A stretch of 64,000 bases of DNA from positions 40,017 through 104,016 of the forward strand of contig LNEL01000038.1 in NCBI GenBank assembly GCA_001464935.1, read 5' to 3'. Both the position numbers and the translations under genes were made by a program. Positions 19,710 to 31,762 of the stretch are shown piece by piece; within the stretch, counting starts at the first letter, position 1, and each line of letters begins with the position of its first letter. The notes below the pieces were generated by a model that searched no databases, had not been told where the DNA came from, and saw only the letters and a list, made by a program, of their open reading frames with translations. This stretch comes from Gammaproteobacteria bacterium Ga0077536 (lineage in GTDB: Bacteria; Pseudomonadota; Gammaproteobacteria; Ga0077536).

Positions 19710-20183
19710 TCAGGTCACGATGACGGCGGACAGCGCCTCGGCCGCGCGCAGGAGATCCGCCGGCGCCATCTTCACCTGCAGGCCGCGCTGCCCGCCGTTG
19801 ACGTAAATCTGCGCTTCCTGCAGGGCCGACGCCTCGACGACCGTGCGCAGTTTCCTTTTCTGCCCGAAGGGGCTCACGCCTCCGACCCGGTAACCCGTGA
19901 TCCGCTCGGCGTCGGGCACGGGCATCATCGAAGCACTCTTGCCGCCGAAAGCCGCCGCGACTTTCTTCATGCTCGCCTCGCGATCCGACGGCAGCACGAG
20001 GCACACGGGCTTGCCGTCGACCTGCGCGATCAGGGTCTTCAGGACGCGCTGCGGCGGTTCGCCGAGCGACTCGGCGGCGTGCAGGCCGACGCGCTCGGCG
20101 TCGGGATCGTATGTATAGGTGTGCAGTTCGAACGGCACGGCGAGCCTGGCGAGGGCGAGCGTGGCGGGGGTGCTGAGGGCCAT
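19710..20183 (-). CDS. ybaK: Cys-tRNA(Pro) deacylase YbaK
   Basis: 157 residues. YbaK hydrolyses Cys-tRNA(Pro) formed when prolyl-tRNA synthetase mischarges cysteine. Family marks are VLKTLIAQVDGKPVCLVLP with the key Lys near residue 50, EASMKKVAAAFGGKSASM, GYRVGGVSPFGQKR and QIYVNGGQRGLQVKM, the standard insertion-domain-like fold shared with ProX and the ProRS INS domain. ATG 20183 gives the usual N-terminus. It stands between the SulP operon and the kai operon with gaps on both sides; no functional link to either is evident. Confidence 0.95.
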   Translation of the reverse strand: MALSTPATLALARLAVPFELHTYTYDPDAERVGLHAAESLGEPPQRVLKTLIAQVDGKPVCLVLPSDREASMKKVAAAFGGKSASMMPVPDAERITGYRVGGVSPFGQKRKLRTVVEASALQEAQIYVNGGQRGLQVKMAPADLLRAAEALSAVIVT

Positions 20184-20566
20184 CAGTGGCGGCGGGGGGC
20201 GCCCATTACATCAGGCTGCTCATCAACGGGCGATCACAGCCATTGACAGGAATCGCACTGAATCTTGCATCGCAGACATGTCGCAATTCATCGCCACCGC
20301 GGGCCGGACTCTGGCCAATCAGGCTGTCCAGATTCGCAAATGACGAAGTCCGCGTCCAGCGCGACCGGCATGGGATGGCCTGCTTGCGTGCCGGGTGCTT
20401 GACGTCACTGGACGCGTAGAGTCGGGGATTGCCGCATGGCGGCGCACGGACCTGGCACATTGGCGCGCGGCATGTCCGTCGACGGCGCATCCTGAGCGAA
20501 GCGCTAGCGGTGGTTCACCCGCAGGTCGAGGTGCAAACGCCACTGGCCGTGCACCACACGACCGAT
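20184..20566. other. Intergenic region between ybaK and the Crp/Fnr gene (383 bp)
   Basis: No gene I can support. It should hold the ybaK promoter (leftward) and the end of the kai operon transcript. Short reading frames here have no ribosome-binding sites and no family resemblance. No hairpin followed by a T run was found. Confidence 0.5.
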
Positions 20567-21490
20567 TCAGTCGTCGTGCCGGGTCGTCGCTTCGACGGGC
20601 CGCCAGCAACCGCATGACGCCCGTTCGAGCCCTGCGCGGTCGAGGATCGCGATCCTGCCGCGGTGATAGCTGATCAGGCCACATGAACGCAGCGAGCCTG
20701 AGGCCAGCGTGACCGAGACGCGTCTGACGTTCAACGCGGCGGCCAGCTGCTCCTGCGTCAGGCACATCTCCGGCACACTGGCTCGATCAGCGATCATCAA
20801 AAACCAGCTGGCCAGCCGCTGCTCGAAGTGATGCGAAGCAATGCAGGCGGCCATCAGTCTGGCCTGGGTCAACTCCATCTGCACATAGCGGTAGAGCTGG
20901 CGACGCAGTTGCGGCCCGCGTTTGAGTTCGTTCGTGAACGGCGTAGCGGCCATGCGCAAAGCGGTCCCGGAGACCTGCACCTCGGCGCGAACCGCTGACA
21001 CGCCGACTTCGAGTGCCAGCGGGATGCCCGCCATGCCCTCGTGACCGACCAGTCCGGTCGCGACCGTTTGCGGGCCATCGATCGTCGTCAACAGGCAGAT
21101 AACGCAATCGACCGGGAAGTAGACGTGCCGGATGGGGGCGCCGGCCTCATGCAGCACATCGCCAGCTTCGAGCAGGACCGGCTCGAGAGCGGGCATCAAG
21201 CGCCGATACGCCGCGCCGTGCACGGCGGCGAGCACGCCGTTACGTCTTGGCAGCGCACACCTTGCCCTGTGCTCAGCCGCGGCCGTACGTTTGCCACGGT
21301 CGCGCAGCGCACGTCGCGCGTCAGGAAACAGGATTGCGTTGGCACTGCCATAGTCGATGACAGCATCGATCTCGCCCGCCTCGATGGCCCACAGCTCCGG
21401 TGCTCCCATCGGCAGCTGGCGCAGCACCCGCTGCAATCCCGGCGACAGGCGCCTTGTCGGGACGCTCGCCGCTGCGCCGTCATTTGCCAT
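20567..21490 (-). CDS. Crp/Fnr-family transcriptional regulator with extra N-terminal domain
   Basis: 307 residues from ATG 21490, overlapping the kaiB stop by 11 bases. Residues 1-70 form an added segment (LSPGLQRVLRQLPMGAPELW and AIEAGEIDAVIDYGSANAIL) of a kind I recall ahead of sensor kinases and regulators. A cyclic-nucleotide-binding-like beta roll follows (about 90-210; AGDVLHEAGAPIRHVYFP, GLVGHEGMAGIPL), without the Arg-Ala-Ala phosphate-binding motif, so cAMP is unlikely. The C-terminal helix-turn-helix (LTQEQLAAALNVRRVSVTLA, about 245-265) is intact. There are no FNR-type N-terminal cysteines. It is coupled to kaiC-kaiB, so it is a candidate output or control protein of that pair. 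Confidence 0.85.
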   Translation of the reverse strand: MANDGAAASVPTRRLSPGLQRVLRQLPMGAPELWAIEAGEIDAVIDYGSANAILFPDARRALRDRGKRTAAAEHRARCALPRRNGVLAAVHGAAYRRLMPALEPVLLEAGDVLHEAGAPIRHVYFPVDCVICLLTTIDGPQTVATGLVGHEGMAGIPLALEVGVSAVRAEVQVSGTALRMAATPFTNELKRGPQLRRQLYRYVQMELTQARLMAACIASHHFEQRLASWFLMIADRASVPEMCLTQEQLAAALNVRRVSVTLASGSLRSCGLISYHRGRIAILDRAGLERASCGCWRPVEATTRHDD

Positions 21491-21800
21491 GAGGTTTCAG
21501 CCCGAGTGCAAGCAGGACGCGCTTCTTGTCACTGAGGTTGCCGACCACCTGCGCCGCGGGGAGGGGCGACAGTTTGGCCAGACTGGGCGTCACGAGCACG
21601 CCTTCGGCCATGGCACGCCGCGGGTTGTCGAGTACATCGACGACCTCCAGCCGATGCCCGTCCACCAGGTACTCGGCACAGATGGCCTCGAGATTCGCGA
21701 TGGCCTGGATCGAGTTCGGCGCGCCGCCGACGACATACAGACGTAGCACGACGACCGTCGAGTATTGCGCCGGGGTTGCCTTGCCTTTGCGCGGGCTCAC
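21480..21800 (-). CDS. kaiB: KaiB clock-type protein
   Basis: 106 residues from GTG 21800, which overlaps the kaiC stop (GTGA). KaiB is a thioredoxin-like, fold-switching protein that binds the KaiC CI ring. Seen: VVLRLYVVGGAPNS (first strand and loop), LEVVDVLDNPRRAMAEGVLVTPSL (cited in parts: residues ~50-75), and the distal VVGNLSDKKRVL, all characteristic. The catalytic CxxC of true thioredoxins is absent, as in other KaiB proteins. The order kaiC-kaiB matches many non-cyanobacterial kai operons that lack kaiA. It probably works with the adjacent KaiC rather than in a full circadian clock. Confidence 0.95.
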   Translation of the reverse strand: MSPRKGKATPAQYSTVVVLRLYVVGGAPNSIQAIANLEAICAEYLVDGHRLEVVDVLDNPRRAMAEGVLVTPSLAKLSPLPAAQVVGNLSDKKRVLLALGLKPHGK

Positions 21801-23536
21801 TTCGTGACTCCGTTGGTCAGCTTCCTCGCCGATGTTCTCGAGGGGTCCGCACCGCGCCTCTTGCGCAGTTCCCGCTCCCGCAGGTTCGACGAAGCCGTGT
21901 GGATGGTGTCTTCGCCGGAGTGCAGCGCCAGTGCGGCACGTTGCCGCTCCAGATCCAGCTGCAACGCCTTGATCTGGGCGGTCGTGTTGGCTTCCGCAAA
22001 CTGCAGTTCGCGGCGTCTGTGATCGGACTCGGCGCGGTGCCGGAGCTGCAGGGCCTTCACCTCGGCCTCCTTCTCCCAGCGCAGGGTCCCCATCAACACC
22101 TCCCCACCGGCGGTGTAGACGTCGGACAGCGACGGACCCGCATCGCTCAGGATCAGCTCGCGCACCTGGTTGGAATGCGAGGTGCCGCGCGACTTGACGA
22201 TAGTCAGGGCGCGGTTGCGTTCACCACCTCGAACCAGGTAGGACAGGTGGATCCACGTATCCGCAACGGTCGAGATCTGCAGATCCGTGGCCTCACCGCC
22301 CGGCCCGTCGGTCTCGCTGAGTGCCGTCACCATCAAAGTGATTTCCTCGTCCTTGACCCGGTAGATGAGCCGGTTGGCGACCGTGCGTGCCGCGCCCAGC
22401 GCGCCCCCCTTGGCAATTGCCGTCAACGGATCGATCACCATGCACTGCGTCCGATGGTCGCGGATCAGCGCACTGATCCTCAGCAGATGCTCTTCCGCAC
22501 TGATGCCCTCGGTGCGGGCCGAATGCATTCGCAACAGGCCGGATTTGAGATGTGGCTTGAGCGCGATGCCGACGGACGACAGATTGCGCATGATCTGCCC
22601 GGCGCTCTCGTCAAAGCTGACGAACAGCGAACGCTCCCCGCGCTGACAGGCGGCCTCGATGAACTTTCCCGCGAGGGTGGTCTTGGACGTGCCCGGCACC
22701 CCGGTGATGAGTGTGCTGCTGCCGCGAAACACACCGCCGCCGAGCATGGCGTCGAGTCGATCGAAGCCCGCACTGAGCCGCTGCGTCGGTGCCTTGTGTC
22801 CGATGTCCGGTGCCTTGGTGGCCCCTACCTCGATGCCCGATGGACCGAAGCTGACCGGAAACTCGGCGGACGCGAAACCCGACCCGCGATACTTCGTGAT
22901 CTGCAGCGTCTGTACCGAAATGCGATCTTCCTGGTGCCGTTCGAGCCGCACGACGCAATCGACCATGAACTGCAGGAAGCCGTAGTGCGGGGTCTCGCTC
23001 GCACTGCTCTGCGTCTTGGCCGTGACAATCGCGGTCAAGGCATTGTCGACGAGCCAATCGCGCAGGCGATAGAGCTCGCGCATCTCGGCGGACGGATCCT
23101 GCAGCAACGTCAGCAGGACATCGATGCCGTCGAACACGATCCACTGCGCGCCGATCTCCTGCTTCTTCGCCGCGAGCATCGCGAGCATCCCCACCAGGTC
23201 GAAGTCGCCGGCCTTGATGAGCGAGGGCGACAAATGGGCGTCCATGATGAACAGCTGCCGGGAGGTCAGGCCCGTCAGTCCCCAGTCGAACGTGTTGCCG
23301 TTGGCAATGATCTGACTCGCGCTTTCCTCGAACGCGACGAAGATCCCGGGCGTCCGACGTTCGCGGGCCGCATTCACCAGGCACTGCAGTGCGAATACGG
23401 TCTTGCCGGCCCCCGGGCCGCCGAGGAGCAGACTCGTGCGGTACTGGGGGAGTCCGCCATGGCTCAGGTAATCGAATCCTTCGATTCCAGTGCGCAACTT
23501 GGCCAGCGGCTGCGGAGAAGTTCTGCTGATGCTCAT
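21797..23536 (-). CDS. kaiC: KaiC-like dual ATPase with C-terminal coiled coil
   Basis: 579 residues from ATG 23536; an earlier in-frame ATG (23614) adds 26 residues outside the usual KaiC N-terminus. Domain CI (about 10-235) has Walker A GGPGAGKT (39-46) and Walker B IVFDGIDVL. Domain CII (about 250-480) has GVPGTSKT (279-286), with Ser in place of the last Gly, and MVIDPLTA. The autophosphorylation pair is kept: Ser422-Thr423 in LQISTVADT, equal to S431/T432 of Synechococcus. Residues 485-545 are rich in Glu, Lys, Arg and Leu and look like a coiled coil, followed by a basic tail, features absent from cyanobacterial KaiC. First gene of kaiC-kaiB-crp/fnr. Confidence 0.95.
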   Translation of the reverse strand: MSISRTSPQPLAKLRTGIEGFDYLSHGGLPQYRTSLLLGGPGAGKTVFALQCLVNAARERRTPGIFVAFEESASQIIANGNTFDWGLTGLTSRQLFIMDAHLSPSLIKAGDFDLVGMLAMLAAKKQEIGAQWIVFDGIDVLLTLLQDPSAEMRELYRLRDWLVDNALTAIVTAKTQSSASETPHYGFLQFMVDCVVRLERHQEDRISVQTLQITKYRGSGFASAEFPVSFGPSGIEVGATKAPDIGHKAPTQRLSAGFDRLDAMLGGGVFRGSSTLITGVPGTSKTTLAGKFIEAACQRGERSLFVSFDESAGQIMRNLSSVGIALKPHLKSGLLRMHSARTEGISAEEHLLRISALIRDHRTQCMVIDPLTAIAKGGALGAARTVANRLIYRVKDEEITLMVTALSETDGPGGEATDLQISTVADTWIHLSYLVRGGERNRALTIVKSRGTSHSNQVRELILSDAGPSLSDVYTAGGEVLMGTLRWEKEAEVKALQLRHRAESDHRRRELQFAEANTTAQIKALQLDLERQRAALALHSGEDTIHTASSNLRERELRKRRGADPSRTSARKLTNGVTK

Positions 23537-24199
23537 GTGATTTTCCGCTCGAAGTCGTCGCTCCTGAGCTCGTTTTTGTTTGAGGCCACCCCCAACTTCG
23601 GGCGATGCTGACACAAGGGTCCGGGGTCTGTATGTGTCCTACCGTACAGTTGGCGGCGCGCTGACGCAGACCGGTATGGCTGCACCCGTCACTGAAGCGA
23701 TTGAAGCGCCCGAACCCGCTTGAAGCGCAAGCCGGGCATGGCCGGGCCAGTCGCTTGACCGTCACTTGCGATCCCGTCGACGACAACGACCACGGGTTCG
23801 GTGGGGCTGGAGCGATTGGGGGCCATGCAACCGACAGTCATTTCGGCAGACTCGATTGCCGCCCTGTCTGACCGTCGACGAGCACTGGCCGGGTGACTGT
23901 TCGCGCCGCCTGGCTTGCGTGTTCCACGCCGCAGGCTGGCACCCGAGCGCCCAGCGCCGGCCCGATGCGCTGAAATGACCGATCAGTGCTGCCGGTGAAG
24001 GACGGGATACCGCCACCCGCTGCGCGATATCGGCAAGGGGATTCCCGGCGGGACCGTCAGGAGGGCGTGAGGTTCACCATCAGGACGCACTCGACGCCGC
24101 TGCGTCGTTTGGCACTTCCGGAGAGACGCCGAGTCATTGCTCCGACCGGGTATCGGGGTTGTCTTGGGATGCTCGAAAACGCCGTGGGACGACGTGGCG
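23537..24199. other. Intergenic region between kaiC and guaA (663 bp)
   Basis: An unusually long gap for this window, with no gene I can support on either strand. It must contain the kaiC promoter (leftward). A possible weak stem ACGCC/GGCGT followed by TTTT just after the guaA stop (about 24176-24199) could end the gua transcript. Small reading frames here show no family likeness. Confidence 0.5.
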
Positions 24200-25786
24200 T
24201 CACTCCCACTCGATCGTCGCCGGCGGCTTGCCCGAGATGTCGTAGACCACGCGCGAGACGCCCGGCACTTCGTTGATGATGCGGGTCGAGACGTGATCGA
24301 GGAACTCGTACGGCAGGTGCGCCCAGTGGGCGGTCATGAAGTCGATGGTTTCGACCGCGCGCAGCGCGATCACGTGATCGTAGCGACGGGCATCGCCCTG
24401 GACGCCGACCGACTTCACCGGCAGGAACACCGCGAATGCCTGGCTGACGCGGTCGTAGAGATCGTGCTTGCGCAGTTCCTCGATGAAAATCGAATCCGCG
24501 CGGCGCAGACAGTCGGCAAACGGCTTGTGAATCTCCCCGAGGATGCGCACACCGAGCCCAGGTCCCGGGAACGGATGGCGGTAGACGAGTTCGCGTTTCA
24601 GGCCGAGCTGCACGCCGAGGCGGCGCACTTCGTCCTTGAACAGCTCCTTCAGCGGCTCGATCAGCTTGAGGTTCATTTCCGCCGGCAGGCCGCCGACATT
24701 GTGATGCGACTTGATGACGTGCGCCTTGCCGGTCGACGCACCGGCCGATTCGATGACGTCCGGGTAAATCGTGCCCTGCGCGAGCCACCGCACGCCGTCG
24801 ATCCGGTGCGCTTCGGCATCGAAGACCTCGATGAACACGCGACCGATGACCTTGCGCTTCTGTTCGGGGTCGTCGACGCCTGCGAGCGCATCGAGGAAGC
24901 GCTTTTCCGCATCGACGCAAATGACGTTCACGCCGAGATGCGCCTTGAACATCGCCATCACTTCGGTCGCTTCGTTCAGGCGCAGCAGGCCGTTGTCGAC
25001 GAAGATGCAGGTCAGCTGCGGGCCGATCGCCTGGTGCAGCAGCGCGGCGACGACCGAGGAATCGACACCGCCCGACAGTCCGAGCAGCACGTGATCGCTG
25101 CCCACCAGCTCGCGGGCGCGGGCAATGGCGTCCTGCGCAATGTTCGCGGCATTCCACAGCGCGCGGCAGCCGCAGATGTCGTGGACGAAGCGCGACATGA
25201 TCGCGGCGCCCTGCTTCGTGTGCGTGACTTCGGGATGGAACTGCAGCGCATAGTAGCGGCGCGCCTCGTCGGCCATGCCGGCGTACGGCGAACTGTCGGT
25301 CGAGGCGATGCACTTGAAACCGGGCGGCAGCGCCGTGACGTGATCGCCATGGCTCATCCAGACGTCGAGCAGCCCGTGGCTCTCGGCGTTGACCTCGTCC
25401 TGGATGTCGCGGAGCAGCGTGGAATGGCCGCGGGCGCGCACGCGCGCATAGCCGAACTCGCGCGTCGCCGAGGCCTCGACCGCGCCGCCGAGCTGCTGCG
25501 CCATCGTCTGCATGCCGTAACAGATGCCGAGCACGGGCACGCCGAGTTCGAAGACCAGTGCAGGTGCCGTCGGCCCGTCCGCCGCCGTCACGGACTCCGG
25601 GCCGCCCGACAGCACGATGCCCTTCGCGCCGAAGGCGCGGATGATGTCGGGCGAGACGTCCCACGGCTTGATCTCGCAGTAGACCTGCGCCTCGCGCACG
25701 CGGCGCGCGATGAGCTGGGTGTACTGCGAGCCGAAGTCGAGGATCAGAATGCGATCGGCATGGATATCCGTTGGGGCAGTGCTCAC
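24200..25786 (-). CDS. guaA: GMP synthase (glutamine-hydrolysing)
   Basis: 528 residues. It converts XMP to GMP using ATP and glutamine, the last step of GMP synthesis. The N-terminal class I glutaminase has catalytic Cys in GICYGMQ (about 92) and His-x-Glu in FHPEVTHT (about 185). The ATP-pyrophosphatase domain has the P-loop [11 protein letters not shown] (about 240), and the C-terminal dimerisation domain ends PATIEWE, the conserved family terminus. It starts six bases after guaB on the same strand (operon guaBA). Confidence 0.98.
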   Translation of the reverse strand: MSTAPTDIHADRILILDFGSQYTQLIARRVREAQVYCEIKPWDVSPDIIRAFGAKGIVLSGGPESVTAADGPTAPALVFELGVPVLGICYGMQTMAQQLGGAVEASATREFGYARVRARGHSTLLRDIQDEVNAESHGLLDVWMSHGDHVTALPPGFKCIASTDSSPYAGMADEARRYYALQFHPEVTHTKQGAAIMSRFVHDICGCRALWNAANIAQDAIARARELVGSDHVLLGLSGGVDSSVVAALLHQAIGPQLTCIFVDNGLLRLNEATEVMAMFKAHLGVNVICVDAEKRFLDALAGVDDPEQKRKVIGRVFIEVFDAEAHRIDGVRWLAQGTIYPDVIESAGASTGKAHVIKSHHNVGGLPAEMNLKLIEPLKELFKDEVRRLGVQLGLKRELVYRHPFPGPGLGVRILGEIHKPFADCLRRADSIFIEELRKHDLYDRVSQAFAVFLPVKSVGVQGDARRYDHVIALRAVETIDFMTAHWAHLPYEFLDHVSTRIINEVPGVSRVVYDISGKPPATIEWE

Positions 25787-25792
25787 CGTGCT

Positions 25793-28733
<2,941 letters not shown>

Positions 28734-28762
28734 TGCCCGCGCCGGCAGGCGAGCGGTCCGGC

Positions 28763-29518
28763 TCAGTAACGCAGCGCATACCACAGCAGCCCGAGATACT
28801 CGTGCAGCGCCACCCGCGTGACGGCCAGCGCGTTGGCGTCGGGAACGAAATCGAAGGGACTGAAGGCGTAGTCGCCCTGGCGATTCACGAAGCCGATCGG
28901 CGCGGGGATCACCTCGAAGCCCACGGCTTCGAATGCCCGCCGAGCGCGCGGCATGTCCATCGCCTGGGTCACCAGCAGAATCGTGTCGACGTCGATGATT
29001 GCCCGCGCGTTGCGCGCGTTCTCAGCCGTGTTGCGGCTCTGATGTTCGATCCAGCGCACCGGGACATTGAAATCATCCTGCAGCGATTCGGCCATCAACA
29101 CGCCTTCCGGCGAAGCGTCGTCGAGTGGCGAGCCGCCCACGGTCGCAATCGGCCAGCCTGTCGTGCGATGCACCCGCGCGGCGTAACGCAGGCGTTCGAG
29201 GGTGCGGTTCGAGACCGTATCCGCACCGTACTCCGGCGGACTCGTGTAACGGCCGGTGCCGGGCACGACGATCGCCGCGATGCGCGGCGTCGCCTCGCTG
29301 GCGAGATCGAAAGGCGGCGTCGCTTCGAGGCCTTCGGCGAGCAGCGCCGCCCCGAGCGGCGTCGACCCCGCATAAAGCGTCACGATGGCAAAGGCCGCCA
29401 GCGCCCGGGCGAGCCGTCGCCACGAGCGTCGCAGACACCACGCCCCGAACAGCAGCAACAGGTTCGCCGCCGGCGGCAACACCAGCCCTTTGGCGAGATA
29501 GGTGAGCAGGACATCCAT
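28763..29518 (-). CDS. YdcF/ElyC-family (DUF218) inner-membrane protein
   Basis: 251 residues. Two N-terminal hydrophobic helices (about 5-28 and 38-58) anchor it; the rest (about 80-250) is the DUF218 domain: AAIVVPGTGRY, NRTLERLRYAARVHR, TVGGSP, SRNTAENARNA and LLVTQAMDMPRARRAFEAVG. Relatives include ElyC, SanA and YdcF, linked to envelope integrity and peptidoglycan precursor use, but the reaction is not known. It converges with xseA, 29 bases away, and lies 95 bases beyond lipA. Confidence 0.85.
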   Translation of the reverse strand: MDVLLTYLAKGLVLPPAANLLLLFGAWCLRRSWRRLARALAAFAIVTLYAGSTPLGAALLAEGLEATPPFDLASEATPRIAAIVVPGTGRYTSPPEYGADTVSNRTLERLRYAARVHRTTGWPIATVGGSPLDDASPEGVLMAESLQDDFNVPVRWIEHQSRNTAENARNARAIIDVDTILLVTQAMDMPRARRAFEAVGFEVIPAPIGFVNRQGDYAFSPFDFVPDANALAVTRVALHEYLGLLWYALRY

Positions 29519-29613
29519 GTCGACGTGGCGCGCCGCGCTTCAGCGTGCCGCGCGCGACAGCCCGTCGGACGGGCACGGCGCGGACGCGCGCGGCGGAGAC
29601 TGTCGCACCGGTG

Positions 29614-30564
29614 CTAGCCGATGGCTTCTCCCGCGGCCTGGCGATCCGCATGGTAGGACGAGCGCACGAGTGGGCCGCTGGCGACGTTGTCGAAGCCGAG
29701 CGCGCGGCCGTAGTCGGCGAGCGCCACGAACTCGGACGGATCGACATAGCGCGCGACGGGCAGATGCGATCGGCTGGGCTGCAGGTACTGCCCGATCGTC
29801 ACCATGTCGCAGTCGTGCGCGCGCAGATCGCGCAGCACCGCTTCGACTTCCGGGATTTCCTCGCCGAGACCGAGCATCAGGCCGGACTTCGTCGGCACCG
29901 CCGGGAAGCGGGCCTTGAACTGGCGAATCAGATCGAGCGACCACGCGTAGTCGGAACCCGGACGCGCCTGCAGGTACAGGCGCGGCACGGTTTCGAGATT
30001 GTGATTGAACACGTCCGGCGGCGCCACGCTGAGGCCATCGAGCGCGCGCGTCATGCGGCCGCGGAAATCCGGCACGAGGATCTCGATGCGCGTCTGTGGC
30101 GACGCGGCGCGCACGGCCGTCACGCACGCGGCGAAATGTGCCGCACCGCCGTCCCGCAGGTCGTCGCGATCGACCGAGGTGATCACGACGTAACGCAGTC
30201 CCATCGTCACCACCGCTTCGGCGACATGCGCGGGTTCGTCCGGATCGAGGGGCAGCGGCTTGCCGTGCGCGACATCGCAGAACGGGCAGCGTCGTGTGCA
30301 CAGCGCGCCCATGATCATGAACGTGGCCGTGCCGTGGGCGAAACATTCGCCGAGGTTCGGGCACGACGCTTCTTCGCAGACGGTGTGCAGCGACTTCTCG
30401 CGCAACAGCTGCTTCAGCGCGACAACGCGCGGATCGGTCGGCGCCTTGGCCTTGATCCAGGCGGGCTTGCGCGGCAACGGGCCGACGGTCGGCTCGACCT
30501 TCACCGGAATTTTCGCGACTTTGTTCGCGCCGCGCTGCGCGCGATTGATGGTCTGATCGGTCAT
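29614..30564 (-). CDS. lipA: Lipoyl synthase
   Basis: 316 residues. This radical-SAM enzyme inserts two sulfurs into octanoyl groups on 2-oxoacid dehydrogenases and the glycine cleavage H protein. It has both iron-sulfur sites: the auxiliary cluster cysteines in [12 protein letters not shown] (about 65-76) and the radical-SAM motif CTRRCPFC (about 91-98), plus the terminal RSSYHAD, whose Ser ligates the auxiliary cluster. Its start overlaps the lipB stop by four bases (operon ybeD-lipB-lipA). Confidence 0.98.
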   Translation of the reverse strand: MTDQTINRAQRGANKVAKIPVKVEPTVGPLPRKPAWIKAKAPTDPRVVALKQLLREKSLHTVCEEASCPNLGECFAHGTATFMIMGALCTRRCPFCDVAHGKPLPLDPDEPAHVAEAVVTMGLRYVVITSVDRDDLRDGGAAHFAACVTAVRAASPQTRIEILVPDFRGRMTRALDGLSVAPPDVFNHNLETVPRLYLQARPGSDYAWSLDLIRQFKARFPAVPTKSGLMLGLGEEIPEVEAVLRDLRAHDCDMVTIGQYLQPSRSHLPVARYVDPSEFVALADYGRALGFDNVASGPLVRSSYHADRQAAGEAIG

Positions 30565-31271
30565 GTCGATTCCGTTCCGCCCGCGGTCGGGGCTGGTGTA
30601 GTCGTGTCATTATCGGCCGCGCGCCCGTCCGATGCAGCAGGCACGCGATCTGCGCCGAGCACCCCGGCCAGCGCCGTCGCCAGTTGCCGGGACACGGCGG
30701 GCAGCGAAACGCTGACGCCGAGCGCCGCGAGACTGGTCACGGCAAGTCCCTCATAGCCGCAGGGGTTGATACCGCGAAACGGCGCGAGATCGGGCGCGAC
30801 GTTGAGCGCGAGGCCATGATACGAACAGTTACGCCGAATCCGGAGGCCCAGCGACGCGATCTTGGCCGCCCCGATGTACACCCCGGGTGCGCGCGGCCGA
30901 CGCGCGGCGTCGAGCCCATGGACGGCGAGCACGCGAATCACGGCTTCTTCGAGCAGGCGCACCAGCTCGCGTGGCCCGAGGCTGCGACGCTTCATGTCGA
31001 GCAGGGTGTAGGCGACGAGCTGGCCGGGGCCGTGATAGGTCACCTGTCCGCCGCGGTCCGTATTGACGATCGGGATCGCGCCGGGATTCAGCACATGCCG
31101 CCGATCCCCGGCGAGGCCGAGGGTATACACCGGGTCGTGTTCGAGCAGCCAGAGTTCGTCCGGCGTGTGCGCGTCGCGCGCATCGACGAAGGCCTTCATC
31201 CGCTCCCAGGTGTCGACATACGGCACGCGACCGAGTTCGCGGATGATGAAGGCAGACGCGGCCGCGCTCAT
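30561..31271 (-). CDS. lipB: Octanoyl-[acyl-carrier-protein]:protein octanoyltransferase
   Basis: 236 residues. LipB moves octanoate from ACP to the lipoyl domains that LipA then modifies. Seen: [50 protein letters not shown] with the conserved Lys, and NPCGYEG with the nucleophile Cys. The C-terminal 25 residues after GVLGADR are low-complexity (Asp, Thr, Pro, Gly), beyond the normal end. It lies five bases after ybeD and overlaps lipA. Confidence 0.97.
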   Translation of the reverse strand: MSAAASAFIIRELGRVPYVDTWERMKAFVDARDAHTPDELWLLEHDPVYTLGLAGDRRHVLNPGAIPIVNTDRGGQVTYHGPGQLVAYTLLDMKRRSLGPRELVRLLEEAVIRVLAVHGLDAARRPRAPGVYIGAAKIASLGLRIRRNCSYHGLALNVAPDLAPFRGINPCGYEGLAVTSLAALGVSVSLPAVSRQLATALAGVLGADRVPAASDGRAADNDTTTPAPTAGGTEST

Positions 31272-31276
31272 TCGCG

Positions 31277-31546
31277 CTACAACACCATCAGGATGCGCTC
31301 GTGGCCGGACAGCTCCCGGTACAGTGCGTCGAGCTGCGCCTGGCTTTCCGCCTGCACCGTCACGGTCACCGACACATAGCTGCCACCGCTGCTGGCGCGC
31401 ACGCTGATCGCACCTTCCCGCACGGCTCCGACGTGGCGCAGCACGATGCCGACCACCAGCGCGTCGAAATCCTCACTCGCCCGGCCCATGATCTTCAGCG
31501 GAAAATCGCAGGGAAAGGTCAGGGCGGATTCAGTCTTGGTCGTCAT
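31277..31546 (-). CDS. ybeD: DUF493 family protein (YbeD-like)
   Basis: 89 residues from ATG 31546 (MTTKTESALTFPCDFPLK). The DUF493 ferredoxin-like fold shows FPCDFPLKIMG, VVGIVLRHVG and the ending LYRELSGHERILMVL. It has no known enzymatic role; in E. coli it lies between dacA and lipB. Here lipB follows directly, but the usual upstream neighbours dat/dacA are 6 kb away. The upstream 216 bases to yqeC hold nothing I recognise beyond the likely promoter. Confidence 0.93.
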   Translation of the reverse strand: MTTKTESALTFPCDFPLKIMGRASEDFDALVVGIVLRHVGAVREGAISVRASSGGSYVSVTVTVQAESQAQLDALYRELSGHERILMVL

Positions 31547-31762
31547 GTCATCTCGGTCACAGGTGTGGCTGGGGACAATATGGGGCTCAGGGCATCGCAA
31601 TCCAGGCCCTCGTCACCTTTTTCATCTGCGGCCCCGGCCTGCCCTGAGGCCCGGCGCCGGTCGCGCGCAGGGTGGCACGCCCTCATCTTAAAGCAGCATG
31701 GCGTCCGGCGCGGAACGCCCTGCGGGCCCGCAAGCACCGGGTCCACGCCGCGGCAGGCCGCT

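Noticed and set aside
21776..23611. Open frame of 611 codons on the plus strand opposite kaiC
   Set aside because: Mirror frame of a conserved gene; no motifs and unlikely composition.
29560..29574. Perfect GCCCGTC-G-GACGGGC hairpin between lipA and the YdcF-like gene
   Set aside because: No T run on either side and a one-base loop; not good enough to call a terminator.
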